From assembly GCF_027244095.1 (NCBI RefSeq), contig NC_069657.1, positions 7,822,001-7,886,000 on the forward strand: a DNA stretch of 64,000 bases, written 5' to 3'. The notes below the pieces were generated by a model that saw nothing but the letters and a program-made list of their open reading frames with translations, was not told where the DNA came from and ran no database searches. The stretch's first letter is position 1. Each line of letters opens with the position of its first letter. A program made the position numbers and the translations under genes. Of this stretch, positions 20,494-32,700 are shown in pieces. This DNA comes from Hemicordylus capensis. Lineage: Eukaryota > Chordata > Lepidosauria > Squamata > Cordylidae.

Positions 20494-20501
20494 CACGTGA
20501 C
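20494..20501 (+). promoter_or_regulatory. ATG14: CACGTGAC E-box (CLEAR/USF-type) upstream of ATG14
   Basis: CCACGTGAC sits 29-37 bp upstream of the ATG14 start codon. It matches the core of the CLEAR element bound by TFEB/TFE3 and of USF/MYC E-boxes. Because it lies so near the ATG it would be a proximal promoter or 5' UTR site. Function is inferred from the motif only. Confidence 0.4.
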
Positions 20502-20529
20502 CGCGGGGCCTCGCGCGCCCGTCCGCAAT

Positions 20530-20762
20530 ATGGCGTCTCCCAGGAGCGGCGGCGGCCGGCCCGGCCCGGGCTCGGACTGGCGGCGGCCGGCCGGGCCCGC
20601 GGAGGGCGCCGCGGAGCCGTGCGAGGCCGAGGCCGGAGCGGAGGGCCTGTACGTGGCCGTGGAGCGCTGCCCGCTCTGCAACACCACGCGCCGCCGGCTG
20701 ACCTGCGCCAAGTGCGTCCGCGGCGGGGACTTCGTCTTCTTCGACGGCCGCGACTCGGAGCG
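20530..20762 (+). CDS. ATG14: ATG14 exon 1
   Basis: The start ATG in ATATGGCGTC encodes MASPRSGGG and a Gly/Pro/Ala-rich leader, then [20 protein letters not shown] and [20 protein letters not shown]. The four zinc-type cysteines are residues 47, 50, 59 and 62. The donor is CG|gtgggt. The start is chosen because MASP begins the known orthologues. Confidence 0.96.
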
Positions 20763-23700
20763 GTGGGTGCCCGGGCCGGCCGGGAGCCGCCGCCTCTCCT
20801 CCCTTCCCTTGGGGCCCCGGGCGAGGGCGGGCTTGCTTGTTGCTGGCCCTGTGTGTGAGGAGGCGCTCTGCCCATGCTCTGAAGCACCCTCTTCGCTACC
20901 CAGGGCTGTCTCTAGAGCTGTCTCCAGCGGTCGAACCACACCCCCCATCACCCCTGGCCACAGTTTAGTGTGACTGGGGATGATGGGTGTTGTAGTTCAG
21001 CAACAGCTGAAGAGCCCACCCCTGCTCTGGATGGTTACCTTCTCGGAGCAGAGACCTACTGCCTCATTTCTCTAAACCAGGGCTGCTCAAATTTGGGCCC
21101 CCAAATGATGATGTTGGACTACAACTCCATCATCCCTAAACACAATGACCAAAGGCCATTTTGACTTGGGATGATAGGAGTTGTAGTCCAACATCATCAT
21201 TTGGGGGCCCAGGTTTGAGAAGCCCCTCTCTAAAGGTTAGCACTGGATGCCCGCATGTAGTAAGTGCTGTATGTTTTAGAGTTGACAGGTGTTACTGAGC
21301 ACAAGGGCCAGGCTAGAAGCCCCTAGCCTTCTGAAGGAAAGATTTGTGAGCAGCTGTTCGTTATGGTGACTCAGTGGATCACACCTCCATGTTCCTAAAC
21401 ACTGTGTCCCTGAATGCCAGTTTCAGGTAGGGAAGTAGATCGGGTTTGTTGCCTTCCTGCTCTGCTTGTGAGCCTCCTGGAGGCAGCTGGTTGACTGCTG
21501 TGAGAAGCTGGATGCTGCATTAAGTGGGTCTTTGGGCTGATCCATTGGGGAGGTTTATTTTGGCATTTATATCTAAGCAGCCCAGAGTGGTGTACATGGT
21601 TGTCTTTATCCTCACAGCAACCCTATGAGGTAGGTTAGGCTGAGAAAGAAGTTACTCTCTCTGCCTACAGCCCATACTCACCCAGTGCGTTTGATACCTG
21701 AATAGGGATTTGAACTGGGGTCTCCCTGTTCAGTACTTGGATCCCTAATCACACTGGTTCATGTTAGTACTGAGAGAGGCTGGTCTGGCTGGGTCAGTCA
21801 CTTGCAAGACCTCACCCATATTCCTCTTCTTGGGTTAGAAGTACAGGCATTTCCCCCTTCGCTGCATTTACTCTGGAAGTAGTGTTCCCTCTAAGGTGTG
21901 TGCATGTGTGCGCACTCACAAGTTTTTGGGTATCCGCTCAGTTAATTTTAGATCCTGCTCAGGAAGGCCCCACTCTGAATGCAGGTGTGCACACACTGCT
22001 TTGATGCTGCCACCCGGAACAAAACTCATTCTGCACAGAGATGGAAAAAAACTAGAGGGACCACTGTCTGGAGGCTATTAGACTTTTCCTCTGTCAAGAC
22101 AGGTTTGGGTTCCCTATGTGGCACTAGACAGCATGCATCCATCAGTGTAATAACTATTTCTTGTTGGCAGTTCAAACACTGTTCTGGTGATACTTTCCCA
22201 TCCTGGACCCAATGCTGACTTGACACTCTCTGTTGTGCATATGAAGCCTGAACAGAGGTTTGCTTTTGTAGTTCACCTCTGTTGCTGTACAATAGATTTC
22301 TGTGGGAGTGGGGCACATCTACTAGCACAAGTAGCTCTGTTTGCAGGGGTGTTCAGTGTAGTACAGTCAAGTGTTTTTCTTATATGTCCATGTGAGAGGT
22401 CTGGAGTGCACATCTCTCTTTAGCCTGGGCATGTGTTAAGCAAGAGTAAAGCAAACAGCTGCTTTTTGTATTTGCATTATAGTTCAGGAGGAACAGGAAT
22501 TTTCCAAATTAAGATAAGCAACTGACTAGAGGACATCAGAATGTTAAGAGTTGGAAGGGACCTTGGAGGCCTCCCTCCAATACCTGCTGTATTCAAACAC
22601 ATTCTTTGTCTATCTAGGGTAGGTATTTGTCCTGCATCCCTAGGAATCCATTTCTCAGATGAGCATTATCTCCATTTCCTCTATCCTTCACGCACATGGA
22701 AAGCAGCATGAGAATCACTTCCTGTGATCTGATTCTCCCTGCTCAAGAATGTATGGGAATGACACAGCCACATGGGTCTTGCCCTTCTTCCTGCCAGGTG
22801 CCAGTTAGGTGGGAAAGATCCATATGATTGTCCTGCATACTTTGTGGCTTCATTCACACTGAAAGAGGAGCAAAAATCCAGTCGATTTTTGATGCAAGTA
22901 ATTTCCATCCCAGTCCTGTGTTTTTTGAGTACTAGGCTCTTGATTGGTCACAGTCGCTCAGCCTAACCTGCCTCAGAAGATTGTTGTGAGGATAAAAGGT
23001 GATAACCCATGTAAGCTGCCCTGAGCCCATTGAAGGAAGGGCGAGATAGAAATGTATGTAGTTTAGAATAATCAAGAAACAAAAATGCAGACATCTAGAG
23101 ATTGTTCTATAATGGTCTGACTCCCCCTGACTATCTTGGTTACCCTCTTCTGCACCTTTTCCAGTTGTCATGTCTCCCCGCAGTCGCCTTTTTTCTAAAC
23201 TAAAAAGCCCCAGGTGTTGTAGTCTTACCTCATAAGAAAGGTGCTCCAGGCCCCGATCATCTTGGCTGCACCATAGATTTGTATAAGGGCATTATAACAT
23301 TAGCATTTTTATTTTCAACCCCCTTCCTAATGATCCCTAGTATGGAATTGGCCTTTTTTCACTGCACTGAGTCAACACTTTCAATGAGCTGTCCACCACG
23401 ACCCCAGGATCTCTCTCCTGGTCAGTCACCGACAGCTCAGACCCCATCAATGTATATGTGAAGCTGGGGTTTTTGCTTCTTCTCCCTCTGACAGAGTGTT
23501 ACTCCCTAAATAGAATTGGGAGCTGACCAGCCATTTGTCATTTATGCCCTCTAGCTAGTCTTTTCAAGAATACACGCCCCCTCCAGATTTCATGGCCACC
23601 CTGCAATGGTTGAGTGAATTCTGACCTCCATTCGCTGTGGGTATTTCTGTTAAGAGCTGGACTTGTCCCTCAGCAGTAGTCTCAATGGAAAACTTGCAAC

Positions 23701-26700
23701 CTCTTCTTTTCTCGGTGTACAAAATAACTAGGATTGGCCCTTGTTTGCCTCTGGATTTTGAGGCTGTGCTGGAAAAATTATGCTGTTATAAGTGCTGTGG
23801 TTTGTTAGTGTAATTCAGCGGGATAGAAGATGGTGGTAATTCCTCATGAGTGTCAGTAAGCCTTAGTGTCTGCCTTGTGAAAGCTTTGGTTTGGTTTGCT
23901 GTGCCTTTTTGCTGGTGGCAGGATCCCAAGGCTACCAGATTCTGTGAAGCTTCCTCTGCCATGTGCTGCTTAAACATATGCATGTTCACTCAGAAGTAAG
24001 TTGGGAAGGGATCAGAGCTCAGTGGTACAGTACATGCAGAATGCCCCAGGTTTCAAGCTGCAGCATCTCTAGCTTAAAAGGAATAAAAGGTCAAAGAACA
24101 GATGATAGGAGACTACTCTTACTGAGATTCTGGAATGTCAGTCAGAGTAGACAGTTCTGGGCTCAATGGACCAATGACCTGAGTTCTTATAAGGCTGCTC
24201 CATGTATGTCCATAACACTCGCTGAGTTCAGTGGGCCTGAGTTCAGTGTTGGTTCCTTTCCTAAACATATTTCTATCCTACCTTTCCATAAGAACAGCCC
24301 TGCTGGATCAGGCCCAAGGCCCATCCAGACCATCATCCTGTTTCATGCAGTGGCCTACCAGATGCCTCTGGGGAGCCCACAGGCAAGAGGTGTGTGCATG
24401 CCCTCCCTCCTGCTGGTGCTCCCCTGCCACTGGTATTCAGAAACATCCTGCCTCTGAGGCTGAAGGTGGCCTAAAGCCACCAGACTAGTAGTCATTGATA
24501 GACCTGTCCTCCGTGAATTTAAATAAAAATGTTCAAGGTGACTAACAAGATTAGAGAAAAGACTATAGAAATAGCAAACAAACTAATAAAAATCGCAATC
24601 AGCAAGAGCAGTCAAAACATGGCAGCAGTGAAAAACGGCACACCAAAGCTCTACTTCAGCAGAAGCAGGGCGAAAATGCCAACTTGTCAAGTCAAACATT
24701 GATGTGCAATGTCAGCCAGTGGTGACATTAACAAATGTTCTGTAGGGACAAAAAGGTCTGGACATGGTAGCAAAAATATTCCAAAGAGAGAGCAAGCTGT
24801 GCCTTCCTTGGGAGAGGAATGGGCTCTCTCCAGCGTCCCAACTAAACACACATCAGATGTTGGAAGGCAGAAAAGAACCTGTCCAGCGGATCGCAGCTGT
24901 TTGTGTAGGTCATGTTTTTTAACCCTAAACTTTGTGGACCTTTGAACCGTGTGGCACTTCATAGAATTCAAGGGGTCCTTCCTTGCTGTTCTGTCTCCTA
25001 GGCTACAGTTCGTTTGGAAATGCAGCCTTTGTTTCCTGCTAGCAGAGATGCCCTTCCTGATCCTTTTGTTTGCTTATGAAGTTTGAGCTTGGTTAACATT
25101 TAATTAGCAGCAGTGAGTCACGGTGTTGCAGGAAGTCTGGCTGTTGATACAAACAGTGGTGGCCTCCTCCCTTGACTTGTGCTGTGTGTTTTAGTATTGC
25201 AGCATAGGTGTGGGAGCAGCATCCAGCGGATGGGAGGTTTATTGTGAGAGCTGGTGTCATGGTGGTGGCAAAAAGCGTGAGCTCTGGAAGGCTGGGGTTC
25301 AAGTCTTGCATTTGCCATGCACTTGTTAGGCAGGCCAACTGCACGGCTGGAGATAATCTGACTGGCCTCCTAAAAGGTTTGTTGAGAGGATGCCGGTGGT
25401 GGAGTACTTGGAGCAGCTGACGCATGCTATAGAAATGCTGTTTGTTGTCGTTCGTCGAAGCCCTGGCTGTCAAATGCTGCCTTAAATGCACTTCGTAAAT
25501 AGAGTGCCTTTTTTGAAGCAGGCCTTTATTTTGCACGTGAAAGCTGTCAGAGGAAAACCACTGGTCAGCAGCTAGTTGTTCCGGAAGGTCTCACTGAGAA
25601 GCTACTGAAGAATGGCTCCAGTCCCCAGAATGGCCTGCCCGTAAATCCAGTGGGCACATGGATGCCCTTCTCTCCGCAATTCTCTTACCTCTGGGATAGC
25701 AGTGGGGTAGGGTGGGAGATGCAGCTGCTTCTCAGTTTGACCGGGGGTATCCTGTTGGCTGATCTTACTCCAGCCCAGGGGTCCGCAACATGCAACTCTC
25801 CAGATGCTGCTGAACTACAACTCCCATCACCCACAGCCGCAGTTTATTATGGCTGGGGATGAGGGGATCTGTAGTTCAGCAACATCCGGAGAGCCACACG
25901 TTGCCTCCTCGTTGCTCTAGCCCAGAGATTCTCAACGCTGGGTCCCCAGCTGTTATTGGACTTCAACTCCCATAATCCCCAGCCCCAGTGGCCTCTGGTT
26001 GGGAATTATGGGAGCTGAAGTTCAATAACAGCTGGGGACCCAGCGTTGAGAATCCTTGCTCTAGCCTTTCTCCAGTCTGATTCTAGGCCAGGGCTCAGCG
26101 GTTCCCAGGTGCCAGCTCGCCACAGTGCCTGCAAATCGTCTGAGCCAGGTGCTGAACCAACACCGCGAGGAAGAGAGGTGAGCAAGCAAGGTGGGGATAA
26201 GTTGCTCTCTCCTTTTCCTGTTACTGTTGGACCTTGCTTGGGTCAGTGCTCCCTCTAAGGCACGCATGCACCCGCTCACACCTTCCTTGATGTCCACTCA
26301 GTTCATTTCAGATCCCGTGCTCAGGTTGAATCGGGAAGGCCCCACTCTGAATGCCCGTGTGCACACACTGCCTTGATACTGCCGCCCAGAACCAAACTCA
26401 TTCTGCACACAGATGGAAAAAATGAGAGAGAACACAGTCTCCTGCTTGCGTCCACCCGTTGCCTGCCTGAGCAGAAGGCAGTCTGGCTTGTAAACTCTTG
26501 GGCTGGCTCCTAGAACATTGGCCGAAGCCTGTCCTTGGCAGGTTTGCTCAAAGGGAGTTCTGCAGAGTTCAGTGAGACTTGCTTCTCAGTAAGTGTGCTG
26601 GGGGTGTAATCTTATCTCTCTTGTTCATAGGCTTGAGGTTTCTTAATCCTACCACTGGAGGGAGTAGCATTAGTGCAGAAAACTCCATTTGCTCCTTGTT

Positions 26701-29700
26701 GATCTGGTCAGGGGCAATTTACAAATATTTACTAGTAATGGAGCTTGGGATTTATGTGCAAGTGTCTGTACACAGACACTTTTCTGATACTAATGCATGT
26801 GCCTTAGGAACATAGGAAGCTACCATATACTGAGTCAGACCATAGGTCCATCTCTCTCAGTATTGTCTTCACAGACTGGCAGCGGCTTCTCCAAGGTTGC
26901 AGGCAGGAATCTCTCTCAGCGCTATCTTGGAGATGCTGCCAGGGAGGGAACTCGGAACCTTCTGCTCTTCCCAGAGCGGCTCCATCCCCCAAGGGGCATA
27001 TCTTGCAGTGCTCACACATCACGTCTCCTATTCATATGCAACCCAGGTGGACCCTGCTTAGCTAAGGGGACAAGTCATGCTTTCTACCACAAGACCAGCT
27101 CTCCTCGCCTTCCTCTATACAAAGCCAGTTAGAACATTAGAACAGCCCTCCTGGATCAGGCATGAGGCCCATCTAGTCCAGCATCCTGTTTCACACAGTG
27201 GCCCACCAGATGCCTCTGGAAAGCCCACAGGCAAGAGGTGAGGACATGCCCTCTCTCCTGCTGGTGCTCCCCCACACCTGGTATTGAGAGGCATCATGCC
27301 TCTGAGGCTGGAGGTGGCCCAGAGCAACCAGACTAGTAGCCATTGATAAACCTGTCCGCCATGAATTTGTCTTAAGCCCTGTTTAAAGACATCCAGGCTA
27401 GTGGCCATCACCACATCCCATGGCAGAGAATTCCATAGATGGGGCTCTTTACTTTGGAAAAGAGGCAACTAAGGGGAGACATAAGCCACCTAATGGCTCA
27501 GTGGAAAATGACTTGACTAGCAAGCCAGAGGTTGCCGGTTCGAATCCCCACTGGTATGTTTCCCAGACTATAGAAAGCATCTATATCGGGCAGCAGTGAT
27601 ATAGGAAGATGTTGAAAGGCATGATCTCAGAGTGCATGGGAGGAGGTAATGGTCAGCGCCTCCTGTATCCTACCAAAGACAACCACAGGGCTCTGTGGGC
27701 TCCAGGAATCGAAATCAACTCGACGGCACGCTTTACCTTTAAGGGGAGACATGATTGAGTTGTACAAAATCATGCATGGTGTGGAGAAAGTTGATAGAAA
27801 GTAATTTTTCTCCCTCTCACATAACACTAGAACCAGGAGTCATCCCATGAAAATGATTTTCAAGAAATTTAGTACCAGCAAACGGAAGTACTTTTTCACA
27901 CAACGCATAATCCACTTGTGGAATTCTCTGCCATGAGATGTGGTGACAGCCAACAACCTGGATGGCTTGAAGAGGGGTTTGGATAACTTCATGGAGGAGA
28001 GGTCTATCAGTGGCTACTAGTCTGAAGGCTATAGGCCACCTCTTGCCTCAGAGGCAACATGCTTTTGAGTATGAGTTTAAGGGGAGTAATGGCAGGAGAG
28101 AGGGCATGCCCCTAGCTCCTGCCTGAGGGCTTCCCAGCGGCATCTGGTGGGCCACTGTTTGAAACAGAATGCTGGACTAGGGCCCGATCCAGCAGGTCTT
28201 TGGGCCTCATCCAGCAGGGCTCTTCTTATGTTCTTAACTGAGTCACAAATGACTGTGGCTATTTGCACATTTTCTGGGAATACAAAACACTGGGAGAGCT
28301 GGTCTTGTGATAGCAAGCATGAATTGTCCTCTTTGCTAAGCAGGGTCCACCCTGGTTTTCCTTTGAATGGGGGACTACATGTGTAATTACTGGAAGATAT
28401 TCCCCTAAGGGGATGGGGATGGTGCTCTGGGAAGAACACTGTCTGCTTGCGTGCAGAATCTAACTTCCCTCCCTGGCAGCATCTCCAAGATAGGGCTGAG
28501 AGAGACTCCTGCCTGCCTCCTTGGAGAAGCCGCTGCCAGTCTGGGTAGACAATACTGAGCTAGCTGGACAATGACCTGATTCGGTAGAAGGCAGCTTCCT
28601 AGGTTCCTATTGTCCTGCTAATCCTTCCACAACCCTATGACATAGGGCAACAGTATTACATTTTTTACATGGCAGAGGTGGGGATTGAGATTGAAAGGCC
28701 CAGTATAACCCCTAAACCATTGTGTACTACTGGGATGGGATGGGACGGGGCTGTAGCTCAGCAGTAGATCATCTGCTTGCATGCAGGAGGTCCTGGGCTC
28801 GGTCCCTGGCAGCATCTCCAGCTCAGGCTGGGAAAGACTCCTGCCTGGAATCTTTGGTGAGCCGCTGCCAGTCAGTGTAGGTGATACTGAGCTAAATGGA
28901 CCAACCAAATGGCCATGGAAGGCACTGAATCCCATGCATTTGTGTGGGAAGACCCCGTGCATTTCAGTGGACATTTCCTGTCATTCGTTTTAGGATAGGA
29001 GAGCCCCTGCTTGGCATCCGGGAGGTCCCAGGTTCTTTTCCTGGCAGCATCTCCAGTGAGGTCTGGGATGATCCTTGGGAGCTGCTGCCAGTCAGAGCAG
29101 ATGATACTGAGCTAGATGGACGACGGTCTGACTCGGCATAAGGCAGCTTTCTGTGTCCCTAAGATGAAAGTGCCATGGAGAGCCTCCGGTTTGTGTGCTG
29201 CCCTCTCTTTCCCCCTTCTCCTTCAAACATGGAGGAAGGAATTCCAAAGGAAGTTCAGTTTGTAACAAACCACATTGTTCTGTTTTGTTTGAGCTCAGGA
29301 AACTGGATAGTACAAACTGTGGCTAGCTAACCAGCCAGGCTGTCGGGCAAAGATCCTCTTGGCTGTCTTTGGGCAAAATGGGAAACTGCGCTTCATTACC
29401 AATGGTGAATGGACGCTAGACTCCCTCCTTCCCTTGCGCACAAAGGGAAGAGGCGTACCTGAGGCAGTGCCCCTGAAGCAGGTCAGAGAGCGGTTGGCTT
29501 AAGACCCTTAGGTGAGGTTGGAACCAGATAAACCTATGAGCTTGATAAGATTTGTTTGCATAACCCAGTAGCTGTAAACAGCCCTCCCTTTCTTTTCCTT
29601 GTGTCTGCAGATCTAGATACAAATCAGTGACGATATAATAGAGAGCGCAAAGTCTTATCTGTCCATGGCATCCTCAAAAGTCTGCTCCAGCACCAAAGTT

Positions 29701-32700
29701 CAAAAGCAATGCTTTTTCTGTATTGCGTCATCAAAGTCCAGCTTTCAGAGAGTGTCTTGGGGGAAACCATTGTCCAAACGATGGGACTTACTTATGTGTG
29801 AATACGCATAGGCGCAGGCTGCATGGAGCATTATAGGAAACTAGCTGGGCCAGACACAGAGCATCTGCACCTCCGCCAGTCCACTTCCCCCCCCCACACA
29901 CACACACCGCCGGCCCACTTCTCCCCCCACTGTCTGTGGTTTCTGGCTGGTTGGCCAGCCGGAAAACCGGCCTGCCACCTCCTGCCCACCAATTCCCAGC
30001 ATCCAGGCCAGCCTGCTGCCTGCTGGCCGGCTGTGCTTCTCCCCCCTGCCCGCCTGCAGATTCCGGCTGGCGGGCCGGCCAGAAAGCCGGCCTGCCACCT
30101 CCTCCCTCCCTCCCTCCCCTCCCACCCACCAATTCCTGGCAGCTGGCCCGGCCTACCGCCATTTGCTCCCGCCAGCCGGCCCACTGGCGGGAGCAGCCTG
30201 CTCCTTCTCCCCCCACTCCCGGTGCTTTCTGGCTGGTGGGCTGGCCGGAAAGCCGACCCACCATCTCCTCTTGCCCACCTGCCAATTCCCGGTGGCCGGG
30301 CTGGCCCACCACCACCTCCTCCCCCGGCGGCCGACATCCCTATTTTCTCCCAGTCCCGTCGCTAATCGGCAGCTGCTCGCAAACTCTCGCAAGAACTGCC
30401 ACGCATGGGATTAGAGACAGATATGCCTAGGAGAAATAAATATGTAGATTATCTTATTTAGTTAGCAGGGGGTACGTATTCAGTCAGCAGTGGTTAGCAT
30501 ACCCCTGCTATCTAAGCAAAACAGGTACCTTTAAAGTGGTGATTCTCTTTTATTTAACACGGGGAAAGCAATGTTCCCTATCCAACTGCAGCAGAACAGC
30601 CCTTCAGTGGCCATTGCTGGTGTCTGTCTTATGGTTTTTTTAAGATTGTGTGCCCTTTGGGGACAGGGGACCGTCTTGATTACTTTTTAACTGCTTTGAT
30701 AACTTTGTTGAAAAGCAGTATGTAAATGTTCATAGTATTTGTTATCATTATTCTATTGCACAAAGATTTCTCACAGTGTCGGTTAAAGTTTGAACCAGTT
30801 CCTTTTTCAAGCAAGTGGGCTGTTGTGTCAGTCCAGTTTCTGTGGCTGTTGTGTTGAGTATTTATAGGAGAGTCTCGACAGAACCAGTGCAAATCCTATT
30901 CTGTTCCATTCAAGCTGTCCATATCAGGGGTTCTGTTAAAAAGCAGTGTAGCAGTAGTAATAGAAATAGTGAAAACCTGTTTATATCAGGAGTTCTCAAA
31001 CTTGGTCCCCAGATGTTGTTGGACTTCAACTCCTATAATCACTAGCCACAATGGCCAAAGGCAGATATACCAACATCATTTTCCATCAACAGCAAACTCC
31101 TTAAGAACTGATTTAGGAATCGTTAAAGGCCCAGGAAAGCAAAGCGGTATATACCTGGCACCTGAGGCAGGGCTTGACAGATCCCAGGCGCCAGGGAGCA
31201 GTGGCACCTAGAAATTTAAATATAAAGCGGACACCCCTTTTCCTCTACAGTATCCGTCACTAAGTGTAGCAGTTTTGTCAATGGCCTTATTGTCTGGCTC
31301 TTGAATTTGGGGGGCTGGTTTCTTGATACAAAAGGACAGTTCTCATGATCAAAACTTGGGTAGGAGGAGCATCCTATCGAAGTTTGGGAGCTCTGTGCAC
31401 TCCTGATTTTTGATCATGTGTTAGATTAAAAGCAAGGTCAGAGTTGGGGATCTTGATCATGTGCTAAACCCAAGCTGGATAGGGTGAGCGTGCCCCTCCA
31501 GCACCCTGTCCCCAGCTTTGGAACAAGGCAGGGGGGAAAGCCTCCCTACTCACCTGGGGCTTAGCACACAGTCAAGGTCCCACCTCCCAAATTTGTTTTA
31601 CAGACAATCACAAATCAGGAACATAGGGAGCTGCCTTATGCTGAGTCAGATCCTTGCTCCATCCAGCTCAGTATTGTCTACACAGACTTCCTTTGCAGGT
31701 CTTCCAACATCAGCTAAATGACCACCTGTCCGGGATGATACAGCAGATTTCTGTACTGTGGAGTCGATGGTCTCCCAAGTTCCCTTTCAACTTTAAGATC
31801 TGCAAGCCTACCTCTCTGCAGCAGCATGGAGATAAATATACTGACTGGCCTTCTCTACTCAAGAGTTTGGGCATATCCCCACCGTTCCAGGTGCTTCAGA
31901 GCACTTGACTGAACCTCAGGGTTCCTGAAAGGCTGGTGAAGACCAACATTCAAAGTTGTGGCTGGGGATGATGGGAATTGTAGTCCAACACTGGAGATCC
32001 AAGGAGAAGAACCTCTGAATTAAAAGGTCTTAGGAACATAGGAAGCTGCCATATTCTGACCATTGGTCCATCTAGCTCAGTATTGTCTATCTAGGCTGGC
32101 AGCGGCTTCTCCAAGGTTGCAGGCAGGAGTCTCTGTCAGCCCTGTCTTGGAGATGCTGCCAGGGAGGGAGCTTGGAACCTTCTGCACACAAGCACGCAGA
32201 TGCTGTTCCCAGAGAGGCCCCATCCCCTATGGGGAAGACCTTACAATGCTCCCACATGCAGTCTTCCATTCAAATGCAAACCTGGGTGGATCCTCCTTAG
32301 TAAAGGGGACGACACATGATTGCTGCCACAAGACCAGCGCCCGAGCTAAGGTAGGAGGCATTTCTTACCCTAGGAATCCTCATCTGAGTTGCCCTAAAGC
32401 ACATTTGCCAAGGCCTGGCCTGAGGTATGGCAAAGTTGGTGACAGATAAACTGACAGAGGAGTCAGGAGTTCCGTAGGGGAGACCTTCTTCCTGGTAACC
32501 ATTCTCGCCACCTTGGAAGGTTGGGGGCACCAAGAGATGGCCTTGGTGATGGGGGAAGTTTCTATGGGTTTATGTTGGAGACACAGCATGTTGTCATATG
32601 TTGAAGTGTACCAAGTTTATAAAGAAATGAAGGTGGGGGGTGAGAAGAAGAGCTGCCCTTTAAAAATAACGTCGTTATCCATCCAACTTTTAGTCCACAT

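Larger units (their letters stand above)
20260..20860 (+). promoter_or_regulatory. ATG14: ATG14 CpG island and promoter
   Basis: This is a dense CpG and GC-rich block spanning the sequence upstream of ATG14 and its first exon. It has several CCCCGCCCC or CCCCGCCCCC boxes (Sp/KLF-type sites, about 20392-20424), no obvious TATA box and a GCC triplet run at 20312-20327. An E-box CACGTGAC at 20494-20501 and a YY1/TISU-like context at the ATG are proximal elements. The transcription start cannot be placed from sequence; it is probably between about 20340 and 20520. Confidence 0.75.

Noticed and set aside
20256-20951. Long antisense ORFs (195 and 231 aa) opposite ATG14 exon 1
   Set aside because: They are shadows of the CpG island. 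Composition is Arg/Gly/Pro-rich with no domain, and the plus-strand ATG14 exon explains the conservation.
28747-28830. tRNA gene suggested by A- and B-boxes
   Set aside because: The boxes belong to a SINE head. The segment does not close into a cloverleaf and runs into the SINE body.
29788-30430. ORFs up to 180 aa in five frames
   Set aside because: All come from the GC-rich minisatellite; open frames on both strands at once mean low stop density, not coding.
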